DNA from: Pictodentalium vernedei | Taxonomy: Eukaryota; Mollusca; Scaphopoda; Dentaliida; Dentaliidae | Reading direction: 5' to 3' | NCBI GenBank assembly: GCA_031216915.1 | Contig: CM062289.1 | Location: 26,183,533 to 26,247,532 of the forward strand | Length of the DNA: 64,000 nucleotides | Shown: one piece after another, positions 14,250 through 25,338 of the stretch | How the letters are laid out: every line of letters begins with the position of its first letter | How positions within the stretch are numbered: position 1 is the stretch's first letter | Made by a program: the position numbers and the translations under genes | Notes under the pieces: model-generated | The model's database searches: none | What the model was told of the DNA's origin: nothing | What the model saw: the letters and a program-made list of their open reading frames with translations, nothing else

Positions 14250-16883
14250 GCTAGTCATACTACACGGCGATTGTCCACATTCCATCAGATGATACTAGTC
14301 GTACTACACGGCGATTGTCCACATTCCATCATATGATGCTAGTCGTACCACACGGCGATTGTCCACATTCCATCAGATGATACTAGTCGTACTACACGGC
14401 GATCGTCCACATTCCGTCAAACGATGCTAGTCGTACTACACGGCGATTGTCCACATTCCGTCAAACGATGCTAGTCGTACTACACGGCGATTGTCCACAT
14501 TCCATCATATGATGCTAGTCATACTACACGGCGATTGTCCACATTCCATCAGATGATACTAGTCGTACTACACGGCGATTGTCCACATTCCATCAGATGA
14601 TGCTAGTCGTACTACACGGCGATTGTCCACATTCCGTCAAACGATGCTAGTCGTACTACACGGCGATTGTCCACATTCCATCAGATGATGCTAGTCGTAC
14701 TACACGGCGATTGTCCACATTCCATCAGATGATGCTAGTCGTACTACACGGCGATTGTCCACATTCCATCATATGATGCTAGTCATACTACACGGCGATT
14801 GTCCACATTCCATCAGATGATACTAGTCGTACTACACGGCGATTGTCCACATTCCGTCAAACGATGCTAGTCGTACTACACGGCGATTGTCCACATTCCA
14901 TCATATGATGCTAGTCGTACTACACGGCGATTGTCCACATTCCATCAGATGATGCTAGTCGTACTACACGGCGATTGTCCACATTCCATCAGATGATGCT
15001 AGTCGTACTACACGGCGATTGTCCACATTCCATCATATGATGCTAGTCGTACTACACGGCGATTGTCCACATTCCATCATATGATGCTAGTCGTACTACA
15101 CGGCGATTGTCCACATTCCATCAGATGATACTAGTCGTACTACACGGCGATTGTCCACATTCCATCAGATGATGCTAGTCGTACTACACGGCGATTGTCC
15201 ACATTCCATCAGATGATGCTAGTCGTACCACACGGTGATTGTCCACATTCCATCAGATGATGCTAGTCGTACTACACGGCGATTGTCCACATTCCATCAT
15301 ATGATGCTAGTCGTACTACACGGCGATTGTCCACATTCCGTCATATGATGCTAGTCGTACTACACGGCGATTGTCCACATTCCATCAGATGATGCTAGTC
15401 GTATTGCACGGCGATTGTCCACATTCCATCATATGATGCTAGTCGTACTACACGGCGATTGTCCACATTCCATCAGATGATGCTAGTCGTACTACACGGC
15501 GATTGTCCACATTCCATCAGATGATGCTAGTCGTACTACACGGCGATTGTCCACATTCCATCATATGATGCTAGTCGTACTACACGGCGATTGTCCACAT
15601 TCCGTCATATGATGCTAGTCGTACTACACGGCGATTGTCCACATTCCATCATATGATGCTAGTCGTACTACACGGCGATTGTCCACATTCCATCAGATGA
15701 TGCTAGTCGTACTAAAGGGCGATTGTCCACATTCCATCAGATGATGCTAGTCGTACTACACGGCGATTGTCCACATTCCATCAGATGATGCTAGTCATAC
15801 TACACGGCGATTGTCCACATTCCATCATATGATGCTAGTCGTACTAAAGGGCGATTGTCCACATTCCATCAGATGATGCTAGTCATACTACACGGCGATT
15901 GTCCACATTCCATCAGATGATACTAGTCGTACTACACGGCGATTGTCCACATTCCATCATATGATGCTAGTCGTACCACACGGCGATTGTCCACATTCCA
16001 TCAGATGATACTAGTCGTACTACACGGCGATCGTCCACATTCCGTCAAACGATGCTAGTCGTACTACACGGCGATTGTCCACATTCCGTCAAACGATGCT
16101 AGTCGTACTACACGGCGATTGTCCACATTCCATCATATGATGCTAGTCATACTACACGGCGATTGTCCACATTCCATCAGATGATACTAGTCGTACTACA
16201 CGGCGATTGTCCACATTCCATCAGATGATGCTAGTCGTACTACACGGCGATTGTCCACATTCCGTCAAACGATGCTAGTCGTACTACACGGCGATTGTCC
16301 ACATTCCATCAGATGATGCTAGTCGTACTACACGGCGATTGTCCACATTCCATCAGATGATGCTAGTCGTACTACACGGCGATTGTCCACATTCCATCAT
16401 ATGATGCTAGTCATACTACACGGCGATTGTCCACATTCCATCAGATGATACTAGTCGTACTACACGGCGATTGTCCACATTCCGTCAAACGATGCTAGTC
16501 GTACTACACGGCGATTGTCCACATTCCATCATATGATGCTAGTCGTACTACACGGCGATTGTCCACATTCCATCAGATGATGCTAGTCGTACTACACGGC
16601 GATTGTCCACATTCCATCAGATGATGCTAGTCGTACTACACGGCGATTGTCCACATTCCATCATATGATGCTAGTCGTACTACACGGCGATTGTCCACAT
16701 TCCATCATATGATGCTAGTTGTACTACACGGCGATTGTCCACATTCCATCAGATGATACTAGTCGTACTACACGGCGATTGTCCACATTCCATCAGATGA
16801 TGCTAGTCGTACTACACGGCGATTGTCCACATTCCATCAGATGATGCTAGTCGTACCACACGGTGATTGTCCACATTCCGTCA
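14250..16883 (+). repeat. 1,628-bp-offset duplication of a 1-kb block inside the satellite
   Basis: About 14250-15255 and 15878-16883 carry the same order of roughly 23 variant monomers. Both include the rare GATCGTCC (14401 and 16029) and GATGATACTAG units. The offset is exactly 37 units. I found one difference by eye (TAGTTGTAC near 16709). This is the longest near-identical block I saw and looks like the youngest rearrangement of the array. Confidence 0.88.
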
Positions 16884-17688
16884 AACGATGCTAGTCATAC
16901 TACACGGCGATTGTCCACATTCCATCATATGATGCTAGTCGTACTACACGGCGATTGTCCACATTCCATCAGATGATGCTAGTCGTACTAAAGGGCGATT
17001 GTCCACATTCCATCAGATGATGCTAGTCGTACTACACGGCGATTGTCCACATTCCATCAGATGATGCTAGTCGTACTACACGGCGATTGTCCACATTCCG
17101 TCAAACGATGCTAGTCATACTACACGGCGATTGTCCACATTCCATCATATGATGCTAGTCGTACTACACGGCGATTGTCCACATTCCATCAGATGATGCT
17201 AGTCGTACTACACGGCGATTGTCCACATTCCATCATATGATGCTAGTCGTACTACACGGCGATTGTCCACATTCCATCATATGATGCTAGTCGTACTACA
17301 CGGCGATTGTCCACATTCCATCAGATGATGCTAGTCGTACTACACGGCGATTGTCCACATTCCATCAGATGATGCTAGTCGTACTACACGGCGATTGTCC
17401 ACATTCCATCAGATGATGCTAGTCATACTACACGGCGATTGTCCACATTCCATCAGATGATGCTAGTCGTACTACACGGCGATTGTCCACATTCCATCAG
17501 ATGATGCTAGTCGTACTACACGGCGATTGTCCACATTCCATCATATGATGCTAGTCGTACTACACGGCGATTGTCTACTTTCCATCAGATGATGCCAGCC
17601 GTACTACACGGCGATTGTCCACATTCCTTTTGATGATGCTAGTCGTACCACACGGCGATTGTCCACATTCCTTCAGATGATGCTAATC

Positions 17689-17813
17689 GTACTTATTCGA
17701 GATTCGCAGCTACTGGCCGCTGCTCGTGTACCCCGGTTCCCTAGATCCGTAAAACTGTTCAACGTGACATGACCTTGGTTGTTGAAAGTGTCGTTAAAAC
17801 CCAATAAATAAAT
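17689..17813 (+). mobile_element. SINE 3' part fused to the end of the satellite array
   Basis: Immediately after the last monomer the sequence matches the 3' third of the local SINE: GTAC-anchored start, CGCAGCTACTGGCCGCTGCTCG, then a form of the CTCCGGCTTCCTCC segment, CCGTAAAACTGTT, and a GTCGTTAAAACCC-AATAAATAAATA tail. About 20 bp that separate the monomer-like segment from this part in intact SINEs are absent here. The SINE head is not in the window; if the array lies inside one SINE copy, the head should be left of position 1. Confidence 0.85.
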
Positions 17814-18394
17814 AGATGATAACGTGAAATTTAATAGTTTACTCCAGTGTTAATGCCGAGGAACTGAAGCCACAACGACGCGCGTGTGATTAACCGTTAA
17901 CTTTCACAGAAAGGCCTGATCACCACAGTTCCTCGCTAAAACAGAGAACACCGAGTTATATCATCATTATAAAGCACACTGTGGCCTGGGCGCGGAAAAA
18001 ATATTTTCAAACCACTCGTCCAGTCGACAAATACATTACAAGGCCTACCCACATTGTCTAGAAAAGGGACACAATTTTTAGGCAAATAGTGATTAGTGGC
18101 AATAAACAGACTCTGGCCAAAACGTCACTGCCTGAGAAGTTCGAGGGATGCACAAGCATCAGATACCAGTATTTTGGTACAAACCATTCAACTCCTAAAT
18201 GTGTCCTTACTGGCTCCACTGGTGTGCCTACGGACATCAATGCACAACAATTAATCTACCTGGAGATTTCAAATTTGAACAGTCAAAAGTAGTTCAATCG
18301 AGTAACGGAACTTCTTTACAAATGTGGTGCGTCAAAGGTGCGCGAACGGGAAACCACACCTTGAAATAAAGCACGGGGCTTTTGTTTTGCCTGA
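17814..18394. other. Unassigned AT-rich sequence
   Basis: I see no gene, tandem repeat or inverted repeat that I can name here. Short open frames on both strands at 18058-18292 overlap each other and show no known domain. Confidence 0.5.
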
Positions 18395-18587
18395 ACACTT
18401 CAAATTAAATTTTTTTTTAATTTTTCCCCCCAAAACACAGATTATGACACCTCATTTGGAATGAGCTCTTTGCGCTCGTCCCAATGAGGGGGTCATAAGC
18501 TATATTTTAGAGGCAAAACCTGAAAATTAGTAGTTATTCAAGAAATATTTTGATGGGTATTGTCTTCTATTCGTGTCAAGTAAAGGG
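18395..18587. mobile_element. Family A MITE (piggyBac-like), degraded copy
   Basis: It has the family core: an imperfect palindrome around CCTCATTTGGAATGAGCTC with the motif CATAAGCTATATTTTAGAGG on the right arm. The right terminus AAGTAAAGGG is followed by TTAA (18588-18591). The left terminus is not recognisable, so the left boundary is approximate. This is the most diverged copy of the family. Confidence 0.65.
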
Positions 18588-18781
18588 TTAAATCGTATTT
18601 GTAAGCCCCTATTTTTTTTCTCTTCGACTTTGTGGATCTCAATGCTTTTTAACGCCTTTAGAAATCTAATTTGTTGCTCAGGAACATGGTTGGGTGCTTT
18701 CAGAAGTGAGATGTATTTTAAAGCTGCCATACCCGTCATGATCTGGTAGTGTGTTGTGACGAAATGAATTTAAGCAGTTAA

Positions 18782-18990
18782 CTGGTAGAGTGCTGTAAGC
18801 CTATATTTGGGATTTATTCTGAAGTGCAGATACTGCAGATTAGAGGCTTCGTATTTTGTGGATTGCTTCATATAATCTTTGAACTGAAATTAATTAGTCT
18901 TTACGGAATTACCTTGTCACAATCACAATTTGTAGGAGAGTGCCTATATACCTGGTGGCACACTCCGTCGAACTGTAAAAAGGCCAAGAC
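18782..18990. mobile_element. Family S element, partial copy
   Basis: It begins with TTAA and CTGGTAGAGTGCTGTAAGCC-type sequence, matching the inverted right end of the better copy at 38729-39134. The matching region runs through a TATATTTGGG segment. The other end is unclear and may lie near 18975, where a GCACACTCC stretch occurs. Confidence 0.5.
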
Positions 18991-19636
18991 ATGTGAACAA
19001 ATTTGAATGACCAAAAATAATTTAGTTCGCTTCCCGTCCGTTAATAGAAATAATCAAAGTAACTGGGTTTTATACTCAGATCGCTCGCGGACAATTCACT
19101 ACTTATCCATCCCCAAACAGTCCAAACCCGACATTTGTCCAATAGAAACACTGCCTTTGTTTTGATGATATAGAACTGATCTGTTGATTGTGTTTCGGAC
19201 CTGCTTGGTTTGGCGATAAACATCGGCGACAAGTCAGTCCCGTCCTCAGAAAACTGTCGATAAATCTCAATCAATCAGGAAAACACTTTACTACATGACA
19301 TGATTGTTGGGTCAAATTGAGGGATGAGTCATCATATAAATAGACAGAAGGCGATGTGTGTTTGAATCGGTTGGTGCTTTACATAACGAGTTGGAATGGC
19401 GCGAAATATGACTGCGCCATTCCAACCACTTGGTGGTTATTACTGATAGTAACAATAGAAGTACAAATTTAGGTAGATTTGCAAAACAGCTGGCAGAAAC
19501 TTGTTTAAAGGAGCATGTCAGGATGTCCGAAGATTTACCGAAATAAAGTTGACTAATTTAGATATATATGCATGGGTCCGCAGACGAGATGGCCATGGGA
19601 CTGGGTTAATGTTGTGGTTGGAAATGATTGCTTTTT
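18991..19636. other. Unassigned sequence
   Basis: I see no gene or named repeat. GCGCCATTCCAACCACTTGG near 19410 pairs loosely with TTGGAATGGCGC just before it, a small hairpin of about 40 bp. Confidence 0.45.
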
Positions 19637-21383
19637 AGCTCACCTGGCCTAAAAGGCCATGTGAGCTTTTCTCATCACTTGGCGTCCGTCGTCCATCGTC
19701 TGTCGTCCGTCGTCCGCAAACTTTTCACATTTTCATCTTCTTTTCTGTAACCGTTGAGACGGTGTGAACTAAACTTGACAGGAATGGTCTATGGGAGGTC
19801 CTCTACAAACGGTCCTCATTTTGTTCCCGTCGGATGAAAAACATGGCTTCCAGAGGCATTCTTTGATTCAGGTTGGTGGATTTTCAAAAATCTTCTCCTC
19901 TGAAACTGCCGGGCCAAATGTTTTGAAACTTCACATAAATGATGACTGGGACCCCTTTACTAAAGTTCCTCATTTTATGTTGATCGGGTTGCAAACATGG
20001 CCGCAATTGCAGCTTACAAGTACTATAGAAACCCTATGGGAAATCACATTTTCATCTTCTTTGGCACTACTGAGCCGATGTGAACCAAACTTGGCAGGGA
20101 TGGTCTATGGGAGGTTCTCTACAAACGATCCTCATTTTGTTTCCGTGGGTAGAAAAACATGGCCGCCAGAGGCATTCTTTGATTCTGATTGGTGGATTTT
20201 CAAAAATCTTCTCCTCTGAAACTGCCAGGCCAAATGTTTTGATACTTCACATAAATGAATACTGGGACACCCTCTACCAACGATCCTCATTCAATGTTGA
20301 TCGGGTTGTAAACATGGCCACAATTGCGGCTTATATTTACTATAGAAACTCCATGGGAAATCACATTTTCAGCTTCTTCTCTGCAACTACTGAGCCGATA
20401 TGAAAACAAACCTGACAGGGATAGTCTATGGGAGCTCCTCTACAAACGATCCTCATTTTGTTCCCATGCGTTTGAAAACATGGCCGCCAGAGGCATTCTT
20501 TGATTCTGATTGGTGAATTTTGAAAAATCTTCTCCTCTGAAACCACAGAGCCAAATGTTTTAAAACTTTGCATGGTTGATGATTGGGACCCCCTCTACCA
20601 ACGATCCTCATTTAATGTTGATCGTGTTGCAACCATGGCCACAATTGCGGTTTATAGTTACGATAGAAACCCTATGGGAAATCACATTTTCATTTTCTTT
20701 TCTGGAACTTCTGGGCCGACGTGACCCAAACCTGGCAGGGATAGTCTATGGGAGGTCTTCTACATATGCTCCTCATTTTTGTTACCGTGCATTGAAAAAC
20801 ATGGCTGCCAGAAGCATTTTTTTGATTCCGATTGGTGGATTTTCAAAATCTTCTCTGAAGAAACCACAGCGCCAAATGTTTTGAAACTTGGAATGGTTGA
20901 TGACTGGGACACCCACTACCAACGATCCTCATTTAATGTTGATCGTATTGCAACCATGGCCACAATTGCGGTTTATAGTTACTATAGAAACTCTATGGGA
21001 AATCACATTTTCATCTTCTTCTCTGGAACTACTGAGCCGACATGAACCAAACTTTGCAGGAATGGTCTCTAAGAGGCCTTCTATAAACAGCGCTCTTTTT
21101 GTTCCCATTGGGTGGAAAATATGGCCACCAGAGACATTCTCTGATTCTGACTGATGGATTTTGCAAAAATCTTTCCCTCTGAAACTACAAAGTCAAATGT
21201 TTTGAAACTTCACATGATTGAGGACTGGGACACCTTCTACCAATGATCCTCATGTAATGTTGATGTAATGTTGCAAACATGGCCACAATTGCAGCTCAGA
21301 TTTACCATGGAAAGACTATGGGAAATCACATTTTTATACGTAGTTCCAGGTGAGCGATTATAGGCTCTTTAGAGCCTCTAGTT
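19637..21383. repeat. Tandem-repeat element with about 320-bp units, mollusc-type
   Basis: It opens with AGCTCACCTGGCCTAAAAGG and a GTCCGTCGTCC run, and closes with CCAGGTGAGCGATTATAGGC, so the two ends are inverted relatives. In between lie five units of about 320 bp, each marked by ATGGTCTATGGGAGG or a variant (19783, 20100, 20421, 20741, 21061). Each unit holds two related halves with an ACGATCCTCATT word. The open frames of up to 142 codons come from the repeats, occur in several frames and resemble no protein. I recognise the opening motif as a dispersed repeat typical of bivalve and other mollusc genomes (from memory, not searched). Confidence 0.85.
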
Positions 21384-22316
21384 AATATTATCTCATTCTT
21401 GGTTATCTAATTTTTTCGTGAACCGACTTTATTTTGCTTTGTGCGTTCTCATTTTCACACTACGCGACAGATGATCGATAATTGTATAACAAAATTTGGA
21501 AACTTTTCGAAGTGTAACTAATGACTCGACGGGAAAGGAACCAGTATAAACGATGCTTGGAAAAATGTTCCGGCTTGTACATCACCAATTGAATACAGAA
21601 ACATGTATGTCATAGCGGCAATTCCGTTAAATACAAGGGTTTAAAGTTTAATGTATGTGTAATAAAATAGTAAGTGGGTATTCAACCCAAGAATTTACGT
21701 TTACTGGTCTGCAGTGAATTATTTTAATAATCAGTCGTAAGCTATTGTTATTCTTGGCATCCAGTGTAAATCTGTAAACAGAATATACAAACTTCAATAG
21801 TGAATGTGGCATTTCAAGGACAAACAAGAATACACCATGAGCAATGGTTCTTGCAGAATAAATGACTGCCGGACAACTCCAAACTCAGAAGTTGAAATGA
21901 CAAAGCATAACAAGCAACAGAACTTGAAAGACAATAACAACACTTGATGTACGTTTTAAATTTGTTGTTTTCTATCTGCCTCTAACAGTCAAGCGCTTTG
22001 TTACATTATCAATTGCCATAATTTCCAAGTTTCCCGCAGTCTTTCATCTATCAAGTCTCACGTCTCGTGGTGGTTACTCGTTTGTTTTTTCAATTTTTCA
22101 TGTATCACTCTCTCTGCGTACGATACCGATACATTTCAAACGAGTTTAGCTAACTAGTCCGAGAGCTTATCCCAGTTCAATACACGAATAATCAAACATT
22201 GCCATGCAATTTTTGTTAATGTTCAGTATATATTTCCAAGAGATAACAAAGATACCATCATTGGAACGATGGGAACGAAGCTGTTTGGTTCATTCCAATG
22301 GGGTCACAAACATTGT
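21384..22316. other. Unassigned sequence with a dispersed fragment
   Basis: No gene is visible. A segment at 22060-22135 (CTCGTGGTGGTTACTC, then CACTCTCTCTGC, then ACGATAC) recurs at 23308-23376, so it is part of an unnamed dispersed repeat. Confidence 0.5.
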
Positions 22317-22320
22317 TTAA

Positions 22321-22561
22321 CCCTTTACCTAACGAAATGGCTAAATCGGCCCGAGTAATATTGCAACTCAGCAGTTGAAAAAATATTAATTTTTAGAAAA
22401 TTACAACAAAACTATATCATGTGACTCCTCATTGGAACGAGCTCATCGAGCTCGTTCCAATGAGGGGTCACATGGTATGGTTTTGTTGAAATATTTTTTA
22501 AAATTGTGATAACAAAATATTTAAAATCATAAATTTTGATATCATCTGCGTTATTAAAGGG
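22321..22561. mobile_element. Family A MITE, TTAA target
   Basis: The element starts with CCCTTTACCTAACG and ends with AAAGGG, flanked by TTAA at 22317-22320 and 22562-22565. The centre is a palindrome, CCTCATTGGAACGAGCTC and its complement. TTAA duplication plus a CCCTTT terminus is the signature of piggyBac-type transposition. There is no coding capacity, so it would need a transposase supplied elsewhere. Confidence 0.88.
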
Positions 22562-22676
22562 TTAAAAAGCCAATATTTTAGGTTTTTAAGAGAAAAAATC
22601 CTCTTAAAAGTATTGCCTGCAATTTATGGTAGGTTAACCCCATAGGGCCTCAAATTATTTTTTTTGACAATTACCA

Positions 22677-23014
22677 GGGGGTGTGGTGGGTCAGTTGGTG
22701 CAGGCTGCAAGCCGAGAGGTCCTCGGTTCGAATCCCACTTGCGGCAACCGCGTTATGTCCTTGGGCAAGACACTTCACCCCCATTGCCCGCGTGGGGGCA
22801 CGGTGACGCTGTGTACTAAGGCGTACTGCACGTCGATGGTGCACATGTCTTCAGCCAATACTAACCCTGCTTGTGTGGAGTTGGTATGTTGGGGAGCTGA
22901 CAGTTGCTCGCCGTTGCTCGGTGGTTCTCTCCGGGTACTCCGGCTTCCTCCACCCGTAAAACTGTTACGGTCATGGTTAGCCATTGTGCAGAAATATGTG
23001 ACCCTCAACACCAA

Positions 23015-23057
<43 letters not shown>

Positions 23058-23058
23058 A
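22677..23058 (+). mobile_element. SINE, tRNA-like head, full length
   Basis: It is flanked by a perfect 13-bp target duplication, TTGACAATTACCA (22664-22676 and 23059-23071). The head holds an A-box-like GTGGGTCAGTTGGTGC and a canonical B box, GGTTCGAATCC. The body contains CCTTGGGCAAGACACTT, which resembles the CORE segment of MIR-type SINEs, and the stretch GTACTGCACGTCGATGG that aligns with the satellite monomer. The 3' part holds CTTCCTCCACCCGTAAAACT and ends in an (AATA)n tail of about 45 bp. It is non-coding and would be transcribed by RNA polymerase III. The perfect duplication and long tail suggest a young insertion. Confidence 0.93.
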
Positions 23059-23118
23059 TTGACAATTACCACAGTATGTACATGTACACAGATGCAGGTG
23101 ACTGAACGGTGTTTCCAC

Positions 23119-23156
23119 ATCATTGTTGGCTGCCTGTACAGGCAGCCAACAATGAT
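23119..23156. repeat. Perfect 38-bp palindrome
   Basis: The two 19-bp arms (ATCATTGTTGGCTGCCTGT and its complement) meet without a loop. It is probably the core of a small hairpin element; outer boundaries are not clear. Confidence 0.8.
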
Positions 23157-24160
23157 CTAAAACATTGCCAACATAAATACAGCCTACCGTTTTAGTTCTC
23201 ATGGAAGAATACATTTGAAGACAACCTTTGCAAAGCAGTACAAAAGTTCCATTTTGTGGTTGTATGGAGACTTGGGGGGTTAAGATGTAAGCAAGCTTTG
23301 AAGAATATGATACGCCTCGTGGTGGTTACTCTCTTGTTTTTGACGTGTCACTCTCTCTGCTCACGATACTGATTTTTCATTTGTATGAATATGACATTTT
23401 AAGGGTTAAACAGTCAAACACCATAGACTATATGTCTACTTTTGTTCTACATGTATTATATAAACATCGTACAGCAAATTACATATATGAATATCATCAT
23501 TGTCCTTCTATAGAATATTATAAAATGACTTGATACAAGTAATTATACTTTCTATGTAACATAATTAATCCTGGTATCTGATCATAATGAATGGCTTCAT
23601 AGTAAGGTTACTTAGAACATGGTATTCATAACAACTACCTCTTCTGAGTATTTAGTTGAAAATAATGTTAGCCGTTATTCAACCCTTCGCGGTGAGACAC
23701 AGATCTATTTAAAACTCAAGATTTAAGATCAAGTCAGGTGATGAGTGGCTGAGAAGGACACGAGGGACAGGCGTTTCACCGCCAGAAAGTGTGTTGGAAA
23801 TGTAGTGTTATGTCGGGTCTCCGGATCTCCTTTCGAATACATCTTGGTGATTTCCGACTAAACAAACATTTCTAATCGTTAGAGTCAACAGCTCTGCAGC
23901 TTTGGGGTGACTATTTCTAAAAGGTTTCTGGTATGCAAGAAAGGTATCTCGTATTAACCATCTGCACACTAATATGGAAATAGCAAAATTTTAAGCTGCA
24001 CTTTTTTTCCCATAATGCAACTAGGAATTTAACTAATTCAGTTTCGTTTGACAGGGTTCATTGTGCTCTGTTGAAAACTATTGACTTGGTTAAATTAGTT
24101 TCATTATGGGAGTTATTTGCTGCTTGAGATTTCCATATATTTACACCAGTCTGCAGGGGG
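23157..24160. other. Unassigned sequence
   Basis: No gene is visible. 23308-23376 repeats the dispersed fragment seen at 22060-22135. The rest is AT-rich. Confidence 0.5.
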
Positions 24161-24164
24161 TTAA

Positions 24165-24392
24165 ACGTGTGGACCCGGTAGGCCGATTTTCCGGCCCATG
24201 AAACATGGTGCGTCATTGAGCAGGATGGCTGCTGAGTGCATAAATGTGTGGGGTAGGCCAATCAATATTTTCAACGTGCAGCCCAAAGGCTGCACGTTGA
24301 AAATATTAATGGGGCTATCCCCAAATAAAGAATATAGACTTATAACTGTGGTCATCGGACTGACATGGAAGATACCACCAGGGTTCAAATGA
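24165..24392. mobile_element. Family B MITE, TTAA target
   Basis: It lies between TTAA at 24161-24164 and TTAA at 24393-24396. The core is the hairpin TTTTCAACGTGCAGCC / GGCTGCACGTTGAAAA, flanked by GGGGTAGGCCAAT-type words, and the right end reads CCACCAGGGTTCAAAT. The family consensus end is CCCTTTGAACCC. No coding sequence. Confidence 0.85.
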
Positions 24393-24689
24393 TTAATATG
24401 GGGGTAGAAACTGTAAAATATTCCGAACAAATTAGCGATGCAAAGCATGGCCACTTGCTAACTTTTGCCAATTTCTGTCTATCTGTCGAAACCTTCATGT
24501 TTTCGATCTCTCATCAATTAAAACTATCAACCTCACTGGAGGTAATGATGTTTTGTTCTTTTTCTGTTTTTGCTGTTGTTGTTAGGTTGATCGGTGTCTT
24601 ACATTTTTTCTATATGGAAAGGGCTATAAAGCCTGGGAATAGGACAATAAATACTCCTGGAATGACACCGGTAGACGACACATTTATAG

Positions 24690-25338
24690 TCGAGGTGTGA
24701 CGAAGTCAAACTCGACTTATAGTTTGATGAATGGCGGGCGGGCGGGCGGGTAGGCGGGCGGGCGTATTGGGCTCGTTGGGCGGGCTACGTAAACAATTGG
24801 TTTCCGGACGATAAGTTGAAAATGGTTCGACCCACGTTCATGATACTTCATAGGTAGGTTGGTCTCGGTGAGGGGAAGATCGAAGAACCCCATTTATTTT
24901 GGACTCGCTGGGTCAACGGTCAAGGTCACAGTGGCCTTGAACATACTAAATCGTAAACAATTGGTTTCCGGATGCTAACTTGACTATGGATGAACCCACA
25001 TTCATGAAACGCCATATGTATGTTGGCCTTGGTAAGAGAAAGAACCCTCTTTATTTTGGACTCACTAGGTCAAAGGTCAAGGTCGCAGTGATCCTGAACA
25101 TAGTAATCAAAACAATTTGTTTCCGGACGATAACTTGATAATGGTTTGACCCACATTCATGAAACTTCATAGGTAGGTTGGCCTTGGTGAGAGGAAGAAC
25201 TTTATCTCTATATTGGATGCGCTAGGCCAAAGGTCAAGGTCATAGAGACCCTGAACATAGTAAATCGTAAACAACTGGTTTCCTGACGATAACTTGATAA
25301 TGATTAAAACCCACTTTTGTGCTGTCACAACTCGACAT
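24690..25338. repeat. Tandem-repeat element with about 158-bp units
   Basis: Four units are marked by AAACAATTGGTTTCCGGA or variants at about 24791, 24955, 25110 and 25268. Each also holds AGGTCAAGGTCA and CATTCATGAAAC-type words. The outer ends are inverted relatives (GTCGAGGTGTGACGAAGTC at the left, GTCACAACTCGAC at the right). A GGCGGGCGGGCG run follows the left end. The design is common in mollusc genomes, from memory. It is non-coding. Confidence 0.8.

Larger units (their letters stand above)
1..17688 (+). repeat. 44-bp satellite array (402 monomers), left end outside window
   Basis: The whole stretch is one head-to-tail array. A monomer starts with GTACTACACGGCG and ends with GATGATGCTAGTC. 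The phase is exact: the sequences at positions 661, 1321, 1981 and every further 660 bp (15 units) up to 17161 all start a monomer, and 17644 is exactly 401 x 44. Variation is therefore almost purely substitution. Recurrent classes are CATCAG, CATCAT or CGTCAAAC before GATG, ACTACACGG or ACTAAAGGG near the start, and AGTCGTAC or AGTCATAC at the junction. Each unit carries three CpG sites. There is no open frame, because 44 is not a multiple of 3 and TAG recurs in the unit. The last three units are the most diverged. The monomer resembles an internal segment of the SINE family that follows it. Whether it is centromeric or interstitial cannot be told from the sequence. Confidence 0.99.

Noticed and set aside
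1-17688. CRISPR-like array of short regular repeats
   Set aside because: There are no unique spacers: the whole 44-bp unit repeats. The surrounding sequence is eukaryotic.
19791-21154. Overlapping open frames of 70-142 codons as a gene family
   Set aside because: They are frames through 320-bp non-coding repeat units, appear in several frames and strands, and carry no domain.
22690-22760. Functional tRNA gene
   Set aside because: Only the A and B boxes are tRNA-like; the sequence runs straight into a SINE body and is flanked by a SINE target duplication.
24690-25338. Nuclear-receptor response-element array (AGGTCAAGGTCA words)
   Set aside because: The words are part of a 158-bp repeat unit that is common in mollusc genomes; position and spacing give no specific regulatory indication.
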